Shown one piece after another: positions 1-8,168 of a stretch of DNA of 26,624 nucleotides. Within the stretch, counting starts at the first letter, position 1. Every line of letters begins with the position of its first letter. Position numbers and translations under genes: made by a program. The notes below the pieces were generated by a model, which was not told where the DNA came from, searched no databases, and saw nothing but the letters and a program-made list of their open reading frames with translations. Origin of the DNA: an uncultured Eubacterium sp. (lineage in GTDB: Bacteria; Bacillota; Clostridia; Lachnospirales; Lachnospiraceae); NCBI GenBank assembly GCA_934322085.1, contig CAKRGF010000033.1, positions 1 to 26,624 of the forward strand. The letters run 5' to 3'.

Positions 1-1419
1 ACGCAGGACTATGATTATATTGATCCCCATTACGGAGTAATTGTCGAGGATGGCGGTGACGTGCTGGCGGCAGATGATAGAGAAAATGCGCATGCTACAA
101 AATACATTAAGCGCGTTGTTAATATGAAAAATTTAGAGGCGAGTAATGCATTCTTTGCAAAATTTGTCGAAGAAGTACACCGCCGTGGCATGAAAGTGAT
201 TCTGGATGGTGTATTTAACCACTGTGGTTCCTTTAACAAGTGGCTTGACCGCGAGAAGATTTACGATAAAGATGAGTCTTATGAAAAAGGTGCTTTTTTG
301 CAGGAAGACAGTCCCTATCGCGACTTTTTCTATTTTTACCCGGATGGAAGCTGGCCGGACAATACGCATTATGATTCATGGTGGGGCAATGATACTCTGC
401 CAAAACTAAATTACGAGGGATCGGAGCGCTTAGAACAATACATTCACGGGGTTGCGAGAAAATGGGTGGCTGCACCGTATTGCATTGATGGATGGCGTCT
501 GGATGTGGCGGCTGATTTGGGACACACACCGGAGTACAATCACAAATTCTGGAAAGGATTCCGTGAGGCGGTGAAGAGAGAAAATCCGGAGGCAATTATT
601 CTCGCGGAGCATTACGGAGACCCTTCTGCGTGGTTAGATGGAACCCAGTGGGATACGGTGATGAACTATGATGCTTTTATGGAGCCAATCAGCTGGTTTT
701 TGACCGGTATGGAGAAACACAGCGATGCGCGCCGCAATGATTTGCGTGGAAATGCGTCTGCTTTCTTTGGTTCGATGACTGATTATGGGGCAAGATTTAC
801 GACGCCAAGTGCTTTAGTGGCGATGAATGAGCTGTCGAATCACGACCATTCCCGCTTTTTAACCCGTACGAATCATGTAGTTGGAAGAACCGCGTTTACC
901 GGTCCCCAGGCGGCGAACTACGGCGTAAATCTGGCGGTTATGCGCCAGGCGGTACTGATGCAGATGACATGGGTCGGTGCTCCGACGATTTACTACGGTG
1001 ATGAGGCTGGTGTGTGCGGCTGGACAGACCCGGATAACAGACGTTCCTATCCGTGGGGCAACGAAGACCATGAGCTGATTCGTTTCCACAAGGAGATGAT
1101 TCGAATTCATAAAGATTACGAAGTGTTTTCTACCGGAAGTTTGTTGTATCTTCATGCGGAGGATAACCTGATTGGTTACGGGAGATTTAACGAAAAGGAA
1201 CAAGCTTTTGTTCTTGTTCAGGTGGAAGGCGAAGAACGCGAAGTGGAAGTAGATGTATGGCGTCTTGGTGTGGCGAATGGCAGCCGGATGGCGTGCATGA
1301 TGTATACCTGCGAAGAAGGTTTTGACATGGCAGCGAGAATGTGCCGTGTTGAAAATGGAAAGGTAAAAGTTGAGATTGGTAAAAATGGAGCGGTGTTGTG
1401 GAAAACGCTCTCTATGTAG
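1..1419 (+). CDS. GH13 alpha-amylase-family glycosidase (5' truncated by window)
   Basis: The frame is open from base 1, so the true start lies upstream; 472 residues are visible. The GH13 conserved regions appear in order: DGVFNH (about nt 205-222), LPKLN (nt 397-411), GWRLDVAAD with the nucleophile Asp at nt 502-504, ILAEHYGD with the acid/base Glu at nt 607-609, and SNHD with the transition-state Asp at nt 844-846. All three catalytic acids are present. The LPKLN block and RLDVA context are typical of the neopullulanase/cyclomaltodextrinase-like subgroup, which hydrolyses alpha-1,4 (and some alpha-1,6) links in maltodextrins, usually inside the cell. A C-terminal beta domain follows. No signal peptide can be judged because the N-terminus is missing. 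The exact substrate is inference. The CDF gene starts 11 bases after the stop. Confidence 0.9.
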   Translation, partial: TQDYDYIDPHYGVIVEDGGDVLAADDRENAHATKYIKRVVNMKNLEASNAFFAKFVEEVHRRGMKVILDGVFNHCGSFNKWLDREKIYDKDESYEKGAFLQEDSPYRDFFYFYPDGSWPDNTHYDSWWGNDTLPKLNYEGSERLEQYIHGVARKWVAAPYCIDGWRLDVAADLGHTPEYNHKFWKGFREAVKRENPEAIILAEHYGDPSAWLDGTQWDTVMNYDAFMEPISWFLTGMEKHSDARRNDLRGNASAFFGSMTDYGARFTTPSALVAMNELSNHDHSRFLTRTNHVVGRTAFTGPQAANYGVNLAVMRQAVLMQMTWVGAPTIYYGDEAGVCGWTDPDNRRSYPWGNEDHELIRFHKEMIRIHKDYEVFSTGSLLYLHAEDNLIGYGRFNEKEQAFVLVQVEGEEREVEVDVWRLGVANGSRMACMMYTCEEGFDMAARMCRVENGKVKVEIGKNGAVLWKTLSM

Positions 1420-1430
1420 GGGGATTTGAA

Positions 1431-2297
1431 ATGGAACAAAAAACAGCAATGAAAATATCGATGGTTAGTATTGTGGGCAATATTTTACTGTCGCTGTTTA
1501 AGGCGATTGCAGGAATTGTGGCGAATTCGGGTGCAATGATTAGTGATGCGATTCATTCAGCATCGGATGTGTTTAGTACAATTGTTGTGATTATTGGAAT
1601 TCGGCTATCAGGAAAAGAGTCGGACAAAGAGCACCCATATGGACATGAACGCATGGAGTGTGTGGCGGCGATTCTTTTGGCAACGATTCTTGCAGCTACC
1701 GGTCTTTTTATCGGCTGGTCAGCGGTAGAAAAAATCACGGTACAGGATGATTCTGCACTTGCTGTTCCCGGTATACTTGCCCTTGTTGCGGCGGTTGTTT
1801 CGATTGTCGTAAAAGAGGCGATGTTCTGGTACACAAGAGCAGGGGCGAAAAAGATTGATTCCGGGGCACTTATGGCGGATGCATGGCACCACCGTTCAGA
1901 TGCGCTGTCATCGATTGGCGCACTTGTCGGTATTGCGGGAGCGAGAATGGGTTATCCGATTTTAGATGCGATTGCCAGTCTTGTTATCTGTATTTTTATC
2001 GAAAAAGCAGCAATTGACATTTTCAAGGATGCGATAAATAAAATGGTAGATAAAGCGTGCGACGACGAGACGGAACACGAAATGTATGAGTGTGTTATGA
2101 AAAATGAAAGTGTTCGTGGTGTGGATTTGCTTAGGACGCGGACATTTGGCAATAAAATATATGTTGATATTGAAATCCGTGTGGATGGCAAACTGACTTT
2201 GTGGGAGGCGCATGCAATTGCAGAATCCGTGCATGACTCGGTGGAAACAGAGTTTTCAAAAGTAAAACATATTATGGTTCATGTGAACCCGTGCTAG
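1431..2297 (+). CDS. Cation diffusion facilitator (CDF) family metal-ion transporter
   Basis: A 288-residue CDF-family protein, expected to export divalent metal ions (Zn, Mn, Fe, Co or similar) across the cytoplasmic membrane in exchange for protons. The two metal-site motifs of the family are visible: DAIHSASD in TM2 (His42, Asp46) and DAWHHRSD in TM5 (His153/154, Asp157), with the HPYGHER loop between TM2 and TM3. The C-terminal ~80 residues match the cytoplasmic dimerisation domain (VDIEIRVDG, HAIAESVHD). The start is placed at the ATG preceded by AGGGGGATTTGAA rather than at an in-frame upstream codon inside the preceding gene. It lies 11 bases after the glycosidase stop, so co-transcription is likely. 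Metal specificity cannot be read from the sequence. Confidence 0.9.
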   Translation: MEQKTAMKISMVSIVGNILLSLFKAIAGIVANSGAMISDAIHSASDVFSTIVVIIGIRLSGKESDKEHPYGHERMECVAAILLATILAATGLFIGWSAVEKITVQDDSALAVPGILALVAAVVSIVVKEAMFWYTRAGAKKIDSGALMADAWHHRSDALSSIGALVGIAGARMGYPILDAIASLVICIFIEKAAIDIFKDAINKMVDKACDDETEHEMYECVMKNESVRGVDLLRTRTFGNKIYVDIEIRVDGKLTLWEAHAIAESVHDSVETEFSKVKHIMVHVNPC

Positions 2298-2345
2298 TCT
2301 TTTTCTTAATGATTTACGGAATCCAAAAAAATCCCCACCGCCCCC

Positions 2346-2374
2346 TTGACACATCCCCAAATATCTGCTAATAT
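2346..2374 (+). promoter_or_regulatory. Sigma-A promoter of tRNA-Gly
   Basis: A consensus -35 TTGACA (2346-2351) and -10 TAATAT (2369-2374) are separated by exactly 17 bases. The predicted start near 2381 leaves about 25 bases of 5' leader before the tRNA at 2406. Confidence 0.8.
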
Positions 2375-2405
2375 AAATCACGTTGAAAACTTCATAGTTT
2401 CAGAT

Positions 2406-2476
2406 GCGGGTGTAGTTCAATGGTAGAACACTAGCCTTCCAAGCTAGATACGTGGGTTCGATTCCCATCACCCGCT
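2406..2476 (+). tRNA. tRNA-Gly (anticodon TCC)
   Basis: A 71-nt cloverleaf is visible. The acceptor stem is GCGGGTG/CACCCGC with discriminator T. The D arm is short and contains TTCAATGGTAGAA. The anticodon stem CTAGC/GCTAG encloses loop CTTCCAA, giving anticodon TCC. The T loop is GGTTCGATTCC. CCA is not encoded and must be added after transcription. The gene is a single-tRNA transcription unit with its own promoter upstream and a terminator 16 bases downstream. Confidence 0.97.
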
Positions 2477-2490
2477 TCTTTTTTACTTTT

Positions 2491-2515
2491 TGCGAGGATT
2501 CACTCGCTTTTTTTT
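2491..2515 (+). terminator. Rho-independent terminator after tRNA-Gly
   Basis: Stem GCGAG (2492-2496) pairs with CTCGC (2503-2507) across a 6-base loop, followed by an uninterrupted run of T to 2515. It ends the tRNA transcript just before the radical SAM gene. Confidence 0.75.
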
Positions 2516-2542
2516 ATATTGGAGAAGTTAGGAGGTTGTAAA

Positions 2543-4306
2543 ATGGTCTTATTAGTTGGCATCAATGCAAAATATATCCACACAACACTGGCAGTCCGTT
2601 CGCTGCAGGCAAATGCAGGAAAATACAGGAAGGATGTAGAAATTGCAGAGTACACAATTAATCACAGAAGAGAGGAAATTTTTCAGGACATTTACCGCAG
2701 GAAACCGGAGGCGGTCGGTTTTTCCTGTTATCTTTGGAACATTGAATGTGTGATGGGGTTAGCCAGAGATTTGAAAAAAGTGCTGCCAAATCTGTTTTTG
2801 TTCTTTGGCGGACCGGAAGTAAGTTATCATCCGGGGGAAGTGCTTAAGAAATACGAGTATGCAGACCTTGTCATGGTTGGCGAGGGTGAGCGTACTTTTC
2901 AGGAATTTATGGCATGCTTTGTGGATGGTGACAGAGAACTTTCATCTATCGACGGGATAGTATATCGAGGTGCCGGTGAATTACACCGAACCAAACCAAG
3001 GCAGGGGTTAAATATGGATGATTTAGTGTTTCCTTATGATGACATGGAAACGCTTAAAAACCGCATTATTTACTATGAAAGTATGAGAGGATGTCCGTTT
3101 TCGTGCAGTTATTGTTTATCCTCCATTGAGAAATCTGTGCGGATAAAAAGCCCGGAAAAGACCGAGCGGGAGCTTGACTTCTTTCTTGAAAATAAGGTGC
3201 CGCAGGTGAAATTTGTCGACCGTACCTTTAACTGTAATCATGCGTATGCCTACCGTATATGGAAGTATATTGGTGAGCATGATAATGGTGTGACAAATTT
3301 TCATTTTGAAATTGGAGGCGATCTGCTGCACGAAGAAGATTTTCTGCTCTTTGATACGTTCCGTCCGGGGCTTGTGCAGTTCGAAATTGGCGTGCAGTCG
3401 ACAAATCCGGATACCTTAAAGGCAATCAGACGTACCGCTGACTGGGATTTGCTGCAAAAAAACGTAGTGAGAGTTCATGCACGCGGAAACATTCATCAGC
3501 ATCTCGATTTAATTGCGGGGCTGCCGGATGAGGATTTAAATACCTTTAAGAAATCGTTCTGTGATGTATATGCGATGAAACCGGACCAGTTCCAATTAGG
3601 ATTTTTAAAAGTCTTAGATGGTTCCTTTATGAATGAAAAACGAAACGATTACGAGATTCACGCGAGCAGTCTGCCGCCGTATGAAATCTTTTCGACCAAA
3701 TGGCTTTCCTATGAGGATGTTCTTTCGTTAAAAGGTGTAGAAGAAATGGTAGAAGTGTATTATAACAGTTTTCAGTTTGCTGCATCAATGATTTATTTGG
3801 AACGCTTTTTTAAGGATGCCTACTGTCTGTATGAGGAGTTAGCGAAGGAGTACGAAGAAAAGCATTTGTTTGAGCGTAAAATCAACCGGAGAGAGCGCTA
3901 TGAAGTGCTGTATGAGTTTGGAAAGAAACATGTGCCGGAAACAGACGCTGGAAATTGGCAGGAGATCATCACTTACGACTGGTACCGCAGAGATTTTGCA
4001 AAAGAAAAACCGACTTTTGTAAAGCCGGATTCGGAAATGCAAAAACGAGAGATTCGCGCCTTTTTCGACAGGGAATGTGAAACGCATCGTTATCTGTCAG
4101 ACTATGAGGGATATGTAACCAGACAGTTATACCATATGGTTTATCTGGGTGAATATACGGTAGACATTCAAACACTTTTAAAAGACGGTGTTCTGGAAAA
4201 AAGAGAACCTTATTATATTCTCTTTGACTATAAAAACCGAAATCCGCTCAACTATGCAGCAGCCGAACGGATTTTAACAATGGATGAATTTACTGGTACG
4301 CCATGA
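2543..4306 (+). CDS. B12-binding-type radical SAM protein (DUF4080-like)
   Basis: A 587-residue cytoplasmic protein. The N-terminal ~150 residues form a Rossmann-like cobalamin-binding-type domain (VGFSCYLWNIE, FFGGPEVSY at 87-95), but I do not see the DxHxxG motif of base-off cobalamin binders. The radical SAM motif MRGCPFSCSYC carries the CxxxCxxC cysteines 184, 188 and 191, expected to hold a [4Fe-4S] cluster that cleaves S-adenosylmethionine. Later blocks (GVQSTNPDTL, HQHLDLIAGLPDED) belong to the partial TIM barrel, followed by a long C-terminal region resembling DUF4080. Substrate is unknown. The ATG start has an AGGAGG site at 2530-2535; an upstream in-frame TTG is less likely. The 3' end overlaps the convergent minus-strand gene by 17 bases. 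Confidence 0.85.
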   Translation: MVLLVGINAKYIHTTLAVRSLQANAGKYRKDVEIAEYTINHRREEIFQDIYRRKPEAVGFSCYLWNIECVMGLARDLKKVLPNLFLFFGGPEVSYHPGEVLKKYEYADLVMVGEGERTFQEFMACFVDGDRELSSIDGIVYRGAGELHRTKPRQGLNMDDLVFPYDDMETLKNRIIYYESMRGCPFSCSYCLSSIEKSVRIKSPEKTERELDFFLENKVPQVKFVDRTFNCNHAYAYRIWKYIGEHDNGVTNFHFEIGGDLLHEEDFLLFDTFRPGLVQFEIGVQSTNPDTLKAIRRTADWDLLQKNVVRVHARGNIHQHLDLIAGLPDEDLNTFKKSFCDVYAMKPDQFQLGFLKVLDGSFMNEKRNDYEIHASSLPPYEIFSTKWLSYEDVLSLKGVEEMVEVYYNSFQFAASMIYLERFFKDAYCLYEELAKEYEEKHLFERKINRRERYEVLYEFGKKHVPETDAGNWQEIITYDWYRRDFAKEKPTFVKPDSEMQKREIRAFFDRECETHRYLSDYEGYVTRQLYHMVYLGEYTVDIQTLLKDGVLEKREPYYILFDYKNRNPLNYAAAERILTMDEFTGTP

Positions 4307-4916
4307 GTTTTTGCTCCAATGCTTGAATCAGAGCTTCTTTGTGTGGCAGGGAGCCATCCTCGACATCGCGGATGAGTGCACTGATTTTTTCCGGTTCTTC
4401 CAAATGCAGATATACGTCTGCAAGACTGGTGTAATCGGACATCTTTTGTGAACCGTAGTGGAAGGCAAGCAAAAATGTCTGCTCTGCCTCCGAATACAGT
4501 CCGGCTTCGGTGCAGGCGCGTGCCAGATTGGTTAATGCGAGAAGAAAATGATTAAAATTTTCATCATATTCGCATAAAACCTTGAAATTTCCTACGCCAT
4601 ATGCTAATTTTAAATCTGTATTCGAATATTCGGATAAATCGAGCATAGGACTCTTGATTATTTTCCGAATATGGTCGATATAATATAGTACGGGCTCATT
4701 TTCTGTGGTAATCGCCGGAAGTTCCGATTCTTCCACATGGAGAATGGGAAGATGGGAAATATCTTTTTTTCTCGTCTGGTTAGCCATGCGCTCCCGTTCC
4801 CAGAATGCGTCCGAGGCATCTTTTTCTTTGTTTTGGCTTTTGCGCTGTTCATAGAACATCCAAAGCACAAAAATAACAAAACAAATTAAGTAAACAAGTA
4901 CAAAATTCATAATCAT
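4290..4916 (-). CDS. Membrane-anchored helical-repeat protein, function unknown
   Basis: A 208-residue protein I do not recognise. Residues ~4-20 form one hydrophobic segment (VLVYLICFVIFVLWMF), followed by a highly charged stretch (QRKSQNKEKD) that points to a cytoplasmic C-terminus. Residues ~105-205 are TPR-like helices (FLLALTNLARACTEAGLYSEAEQTFLLAFHYG; the Ala/Gly/Tyr spacing fits a TPR pair), suggesting a protein-interaction scaffold at the inner membrane. Two start codons are possible, ATG at 4916 or 4910, both downstream of AAAGGA. The stop overlaps the 3' end of the convergent radical SAM gene. It is divergent from the 30-residue membrane peptide at 4944, with only 27 bases between the two starts. 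Function is not inferable. Confidence 0.75.
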   Translation of the reverse strand: MIMNFVLVYLICFVIFVLWMFYEQRKSQNKEKDASDAFWERERMANQTRKKDISHLPILHVEESELPAITTENEPVLYYIDHIRKIIKSPMLDLSEYSNTDLKLAYGVGNFKVLCEYDENFNHFLLALTNLARACTEAGLYSEAEQTFLLAFHYGSQKMSDYTSLADVYLHLEEPEKISALIRDVEDGSLPHKEALIQALEQKLMAYQ

Positions 4917-4943
4917 TAGTTCCTTTCAGAAAGGGGGATATAT

Positions 4944-5036
4944 ATGTTAAATCGTAAAAAACAGCGTCTTGTTGCAGGTATTATCTGCGGTATCATCATA
5001 TTTGCCATGTTGATTGGATTATTAGCTGGCATGTGA
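4944..5036 (+). CDS. Single-pass small membrane protein (30 aa)
   Basis: A 30-codon ORF preceded by AAGGGGG (4931-4937) six bases before ATG. The peptide has a basic N-terminus (MLNRKKQR) and then one hydrophobic helix (LVAGIICGIIIFAMLIGLL), the usual plan of a single-pass small membrane protein with the N-terminus inside. Similar very short membrane proteins are common but poorly described in Lachnospiraceae; that comparison is from general knowledge and was not searched. It sits between the divergent helical-repeat gene and the VanW-type gene, 69 bases before the latter's start, and may be co-transcribed with it. Confidence 0.6.
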   Translation: MLNRKKQRLVAGIICGIIIFAMLIGLLAGM

Positions 5037-5105
5037 TAACTACAGTGTAATACAAGTTTTATAAAATCGCAAGTATTGTTAGAATTTCAGGTGAGGAGAG
5101 ACAAC

Positions 5106-6629
5106 ATGAATAAAGCAAGAAAAGGTCCTGCCTTTTTGGTAATTTTTTTAATGCTGCTTTTGATAGCGGCATATATCTACGCGGCTTATCAGACGGTAAA
5201 GCCGGCAAGAGGTCTCATTTGCAATGGTGTCTTTGTGGAAACTGTAAATGTTGGCGGTATGTCAGAAGATGAGGCAAGAACAGCAGTTACCCAGTACCGG
5301 GATGAGTATTTGCAGCGCACTGTAGAGGTGGATGTAAATGGCAAAATGGTATCGGCAACACTGAAGCAGTTAGGGTATGACTGTGAAGTTGGCGATGTGA
5401 TTACAAAGGCCATGCAGGTTGGCAAGGATGGAAATCCATTTACCAATTATGCAAAAATTCGTGAAATTGCTACGACTCCACTTGTATATAAATTGAAATA
5501 TGATGCAAAAGAGAAAAAAATCCGCACCTTTGTCAATAAGAAGTGCAAAAAGAAGTGTACGAAAGCAAAAAATGCTAAAGTGAAACGAGAAAATGGCATA
5601 TTTGTTTATACCGATGCGAAAGAGGGTTCCACCATTGATGTTGAAAGCACGGCGGCACAGATTAAGAAGGCTGTGGAGCAGGCAAAAGGCGGAGATGTCA
5701 TTCGTGTAAAGGCGGATGTTACAATTCAGGAACCGACTGTGACGAAAGATTTGGCATCGCGCTGTAAAGATAAAATCGGTTCTTTCCAGACAAGCTTTAA
5801 CGCTGGGAATGTAAGCCGTTCCAAAAATCTTGCAAATGCGGCAAGATTAATTAATGACCATGTGATTTACCCAGGGGAAACATTTTCGGTGCATGATACG
5901 ATTTCTCCATTAACAGAGGAAAATGGGTATTATGCGGCACCGTCATACAGCAATGGTGAAGTGGTAGATTCCATTGGCGGCGGTGTATGCCAGGTATCAA
6001 CAACACTTTATAACGCAGTGTTGAAGGCGGAATTGGAGGTTGTCGAGCGAAGTCCTCATTCGATGGTAGTCAGCTATGTAAAACCATCCATGGATGCGGC
6101 GATTGCCGGCGACTACAAAGATTTCAAATTCCGTAATGATACCGAAGTCCCAATTTATGTTGAAGGCGGTGTGTATTCAGGAACCATTTATTTTAATATT
6201 TATGGAGAAGAAACCCGAAGCGATGACAGAGAGGTAACGTTTGAGTCAGAGACGACGCAGACGATACAGCCGGGAGCGGATAAAATCACGTATGATAAAA
6301 CAAAGCCCGCTTCCTATACTGAGGTGACACAGGAGGCACATGTGGGTTACAAGGCTGTGCTCTGGAAGATTGTCAAGGAAAATGGTAAGACAAAAAAGAC
6401 ACAGGTAAATTCAAGTACCTATCAGGCAGTGCCCCGTTATGTGACAAAAGGGGCTGCGGCAGGAACTCCAAAAGTTACGGCAGAACCTTCAGCGAAGCCG
6501 CAGACGACAAAAGAGCCAAAAGTAACAAAGAAACCGAAGAAAACAACGAAACCAAAGAAACCAAAGGCAACGGTGAAACCGCAGATAACAGCGGCACCGG
6601 CAGCCACAGAACCGACCACAGGGGCATAG
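5106..6629 (+). CDS. VanW-family cell-surface protein with G5-like domain
   Basis: A 507-residue protein, membrane-anchored by an N-terminal helix at residues ~9-28 (FLVIFLMLLLIAAYIYAAY). Residues ~35-215 resemble the peptidoglycan-binding repeat often found before VanW domains (VFVETVNVGGMSEDEA). The VanW domain covers ~226-365, with the signature GGGVCQVSTTLYNA at 291-304. A G5-like module follows (~377-446), then a Lys/Pro/Thr-rich tail (~450-507) typical of wall-spanning linkers. Family role: cell-wall-associated; VanW is named for its occurrence in some vancomycin-resistance clusters but its activity is unknown, and nothing here indicates resistance. The start is the ATG with GAGGAGAG ahead of it rather than an upstream in-frame TTG. 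The AIR-synthase-like gene begins 34 bases later. Confidence 0.85.
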   Translation: MNKARKGPAFLVIFLMLLLIAAYIYAAYQTVKPARGLICNGVFVETVNVGGMSEDEARTAVTQYRDEYLQRTVEVDVNGKMVSATLKQLGYDCEVGDVITKAMQVGKDGNPFTNYAKIREIATTPLVYKLKYDAKEKKIRTFVNKKCKKKCTKAKNAKVKRENGIFVYTDAKEGSTIDVESTAAQIKKAVEQAKGGDVIRVKADVTIQEPTVTKDLASRCKDKIGSFQTSFNAGNVSRSKNLANAARLINDHVIYPGETFSVHDTISPLTEENGYYAAPSYSNGEVVDSIGGGVCQVSTTLYNAVLKAELEVVERSPHSMVVSYVKPSMDAAIAGDYKDFKFRNDTEVPIYVEGGVYSGTIYFNIYGEETRSDDREVTFESETTQTIQPGADKITYDKTKPASYTEVTQEAHVGYKAVLWKIVKENGKTKKTQVNSSTYQAVPRYVTKGAAAGTPKVTAEPSAKPQTTKEPKVTKKPKKTTKPKKPKATVKPQITAAPAATEPTTGA

Positions 6630-6663
6630 TAGTATTCGTCATTTGTGGGGATAGGAGAGAACG

Positions 6664-7647
6664 ATGGAAATTGGGAAAGTACCAGAAAATGTATTAAAAC
6701 GCTTAGTATTAAAAAAACTTTCGGTGAAAAGACCGGAAGTATTAGTTCATGCTGGTGTTGGTGAGGATTGTGCCGTATTAGCACCGACAAAAGATTCGTT
6801 TGTTTTGTCTACGGATCCGATTACAGGAGCTGCCAAAGAAATTGGGAAATTAGCTTTTCATGTTACGGCGAATGATATTGCAAGTTCGGGGGCAGAGCTG
6901 GTTGGAATCTTACTGACCATTATTCTTCCACCGGAAAGTTCGGAAGATGAATTAAAGCAGATTATGGAAGATGTGACAGAGCTTGCTGCCACGTATGATG
7001 TAGAAATTCTTGGTGGACATACAGAAGTATCCGCGGTTGTGAATCAATCCCTTGTGTCGGTTACAGGTGTTGGAAAAATTGCAAAGGATAAACTGGTTAC
7101 GACAAATGGGTTAAAGCCGGGACAGGATTTAGTTGTCACCAAATGGATCGGTTTAGAAGGAACTTCCATTATTGCATCCGAATTTGAGAAAGAACTGCAG
7201 GGACGTCTGCCAGCGTCTATTGTAGAAGAGTCGAAAAAGTTTGCTTCTCTTCTGAGTGTTGTAAAGGACAGTCATGTGGCGATGCAGATTGGCGTTTCGG
7301 CGATGCATGATGTAACGGAGGGCGGAATTTTTGGTGCCCTGTGGGAGATGGCGGAGGCTTCCGGTGTTGGCCTGGAGGTGGATTTAAAGAAAATACCGAT
7401 TCGTCAGGAGACGATTGAGGTTTGTGAATTATTTAACTTAAATCCATATCAGTTGATTTCAAGCGGGTCTATGCTTATTGGTACCGACCATGGAAGCCAG
7501 CTCGTAGATGCACTTGCAAAAGAGGGAATTCATGCAGCGGTTATTGGCAAGGCAGTAGAAGGAAATGACCGTGTGATTTTCAATGATGGTGAGAAACGTT
7601 TTTTAGAACCGCCGAAGGCGGATGAGTTGTATCACGCATTTGATTAA
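6664..7647 (+). CDS. AIR-synthase-family protein (HypE/ThiL/PurM-like ATP-binding enzyme)
   Basis: A 327-residue member of the PurM/HypE/ThiL/SelD superfamily. Visible motifs: VGEDCAVL with Asp35, LSTDPITGA with Asp51, TANDIASSGAE at 68-78 and GGHTEVS at 117-123, all expected to bind Mg-ATP; the C-terminal half has MHDVTEGGIFGALWEMAEASG. It lacks the C-terminal cysteine tail of true HypE and no other hyp genes are nearby, so I do not call it hydrogenase maturation. The reaction is probably ATP-dependent activation of a carboxyl or amide oxygen on an unknown substrate. The start ATG follows GGAGAGAACG. The gene precedes the Lrp regulator by 17 bases and may belong to the same operon. Confidence 0.8.
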   Translation: MEIGKVPENVLKRLVLKKLSVKRPEVLVHAGVGEDCAVLAPTKDSFVLSTDPITGAAKEIGKLAFHVTANDIASSGAELVGILLTIILPPESSEDELKQIMEDVTELAATYDVEILGGHTEVSAVVNQSLVSVTGVGKIAKDKLVTTNGLKPGQDLVVTKWIGLEGTSIIASEFEKELQGRLPASIVEESKKFASLLSVVKDSHVAMQIGVSAMHDVTEGGIFGALWEMAEASGVGLEVDLKKIPIRQETIEVCELFNLNPYQLISSGSMLIGTDHGSQLVDALAKEGIHAAVIGKAVEGNDRVIFNDGEKRFLEPPKADELYHAFD

Positions 7648-7664
7648 GTGAGGAACTGGAGGGT

Positions 7665-8168
7665 ATGATGCAGGAGAAAATACAGGAAAAAATTTTGCGC
7701 AATATCGCAAAAAATGGTAAACTTTCGACAGAAGATCTGGCAGCTATGTTAGCAGCCTCCCCAGAAGAAATAGAACAAGAAATGAAAGTGATGGAAGAGC
7801 AGGGGATTATCTGTGGATATCCGACTCTGATTAACTGGGACAAAACCGGATGTGAGCATGTGACGGCGTTGATTGAAGTTACGGTTGCGCCGGAGCGCGG
7901 CCGCGGATTTGACAAAGTGGCAGAACGCATTTATCAGTTTGAAGAGGTGGAAAGTCTGTATCTGATGAGCGGAAGCGGATTTGATCTGACGGTTATCATT
8001 GTTGGAAAAACGATGAAAGAAGTTGCGTGGTTTGTCGCGACCAAACTGGCACCGATGGAATCAGTTATGAGTACAGCGACGCATTTTGTGTTGAAGAAAT
8101 ATAAAGAACACGGACTTTCTCTTGTGACAGAGGAACAAAGTGATGAAAGGCAGTTGATTACTCCATGA
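7665..8168 (+). CDS. Lrp/AsnC-family transcriptional regulator
   Basis: A 167-residue protein with the Lrp/AsnC plan. The N-terminal winged helix-turn-helix (~10-55) includes KLSTEDLAAMLAASPEEIEQEMKV and the family's GIICGYPTLINWDK linker. The C-terminal RAM/AsnC ligand-binding domain (~65-150) contains ESLYLMSGSGFDLTVIIVG, where an amino acid effector would bind at the dimer interface. Two adjacent ATG codons (7665, 7668) sit behind CTGGAGGG. The stop overlaps the start of the aminotransferase by 4 bases (ATGA), so the two are translationally coupled. Regulation of that aminotransferase by this protein is a reasonable inference but no operator is identified. Confidence 0.88.
   Translation: MMQEKIQEKILRNIAKNGKLSTEDLAAMLAASPEEIEQEMKVMEEQGIICGYPTLINWDKTGCEHVTALIEVTVAPERGRGFDKVAERIYQFEEVESLYLMSGSGFDLTVIIVGKTMKEVAWFVATKLAPMESVMSTATHFVLKKYKEHGLSLVTEEQSDERQLITP

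Noticed and set aside
859..1449. 196-codon minus-strand ORF opposite the glycosidase
   Set aside because: It lies opposite a gene with all GH13 motifs, has no family features, and is an antisense shadow.
5106..6629. Vancomycin-resistance gene
   Set aside because: VanW domains are common in ordinary cell-wall proteins; no vanA/H/X/R/S-type genes are present.
6664..7647. Hydrogenase maturation factor HypE
   Set aside because: The C-terminal cysteine tail of HypE is absent and no other hyp genes are nearby.
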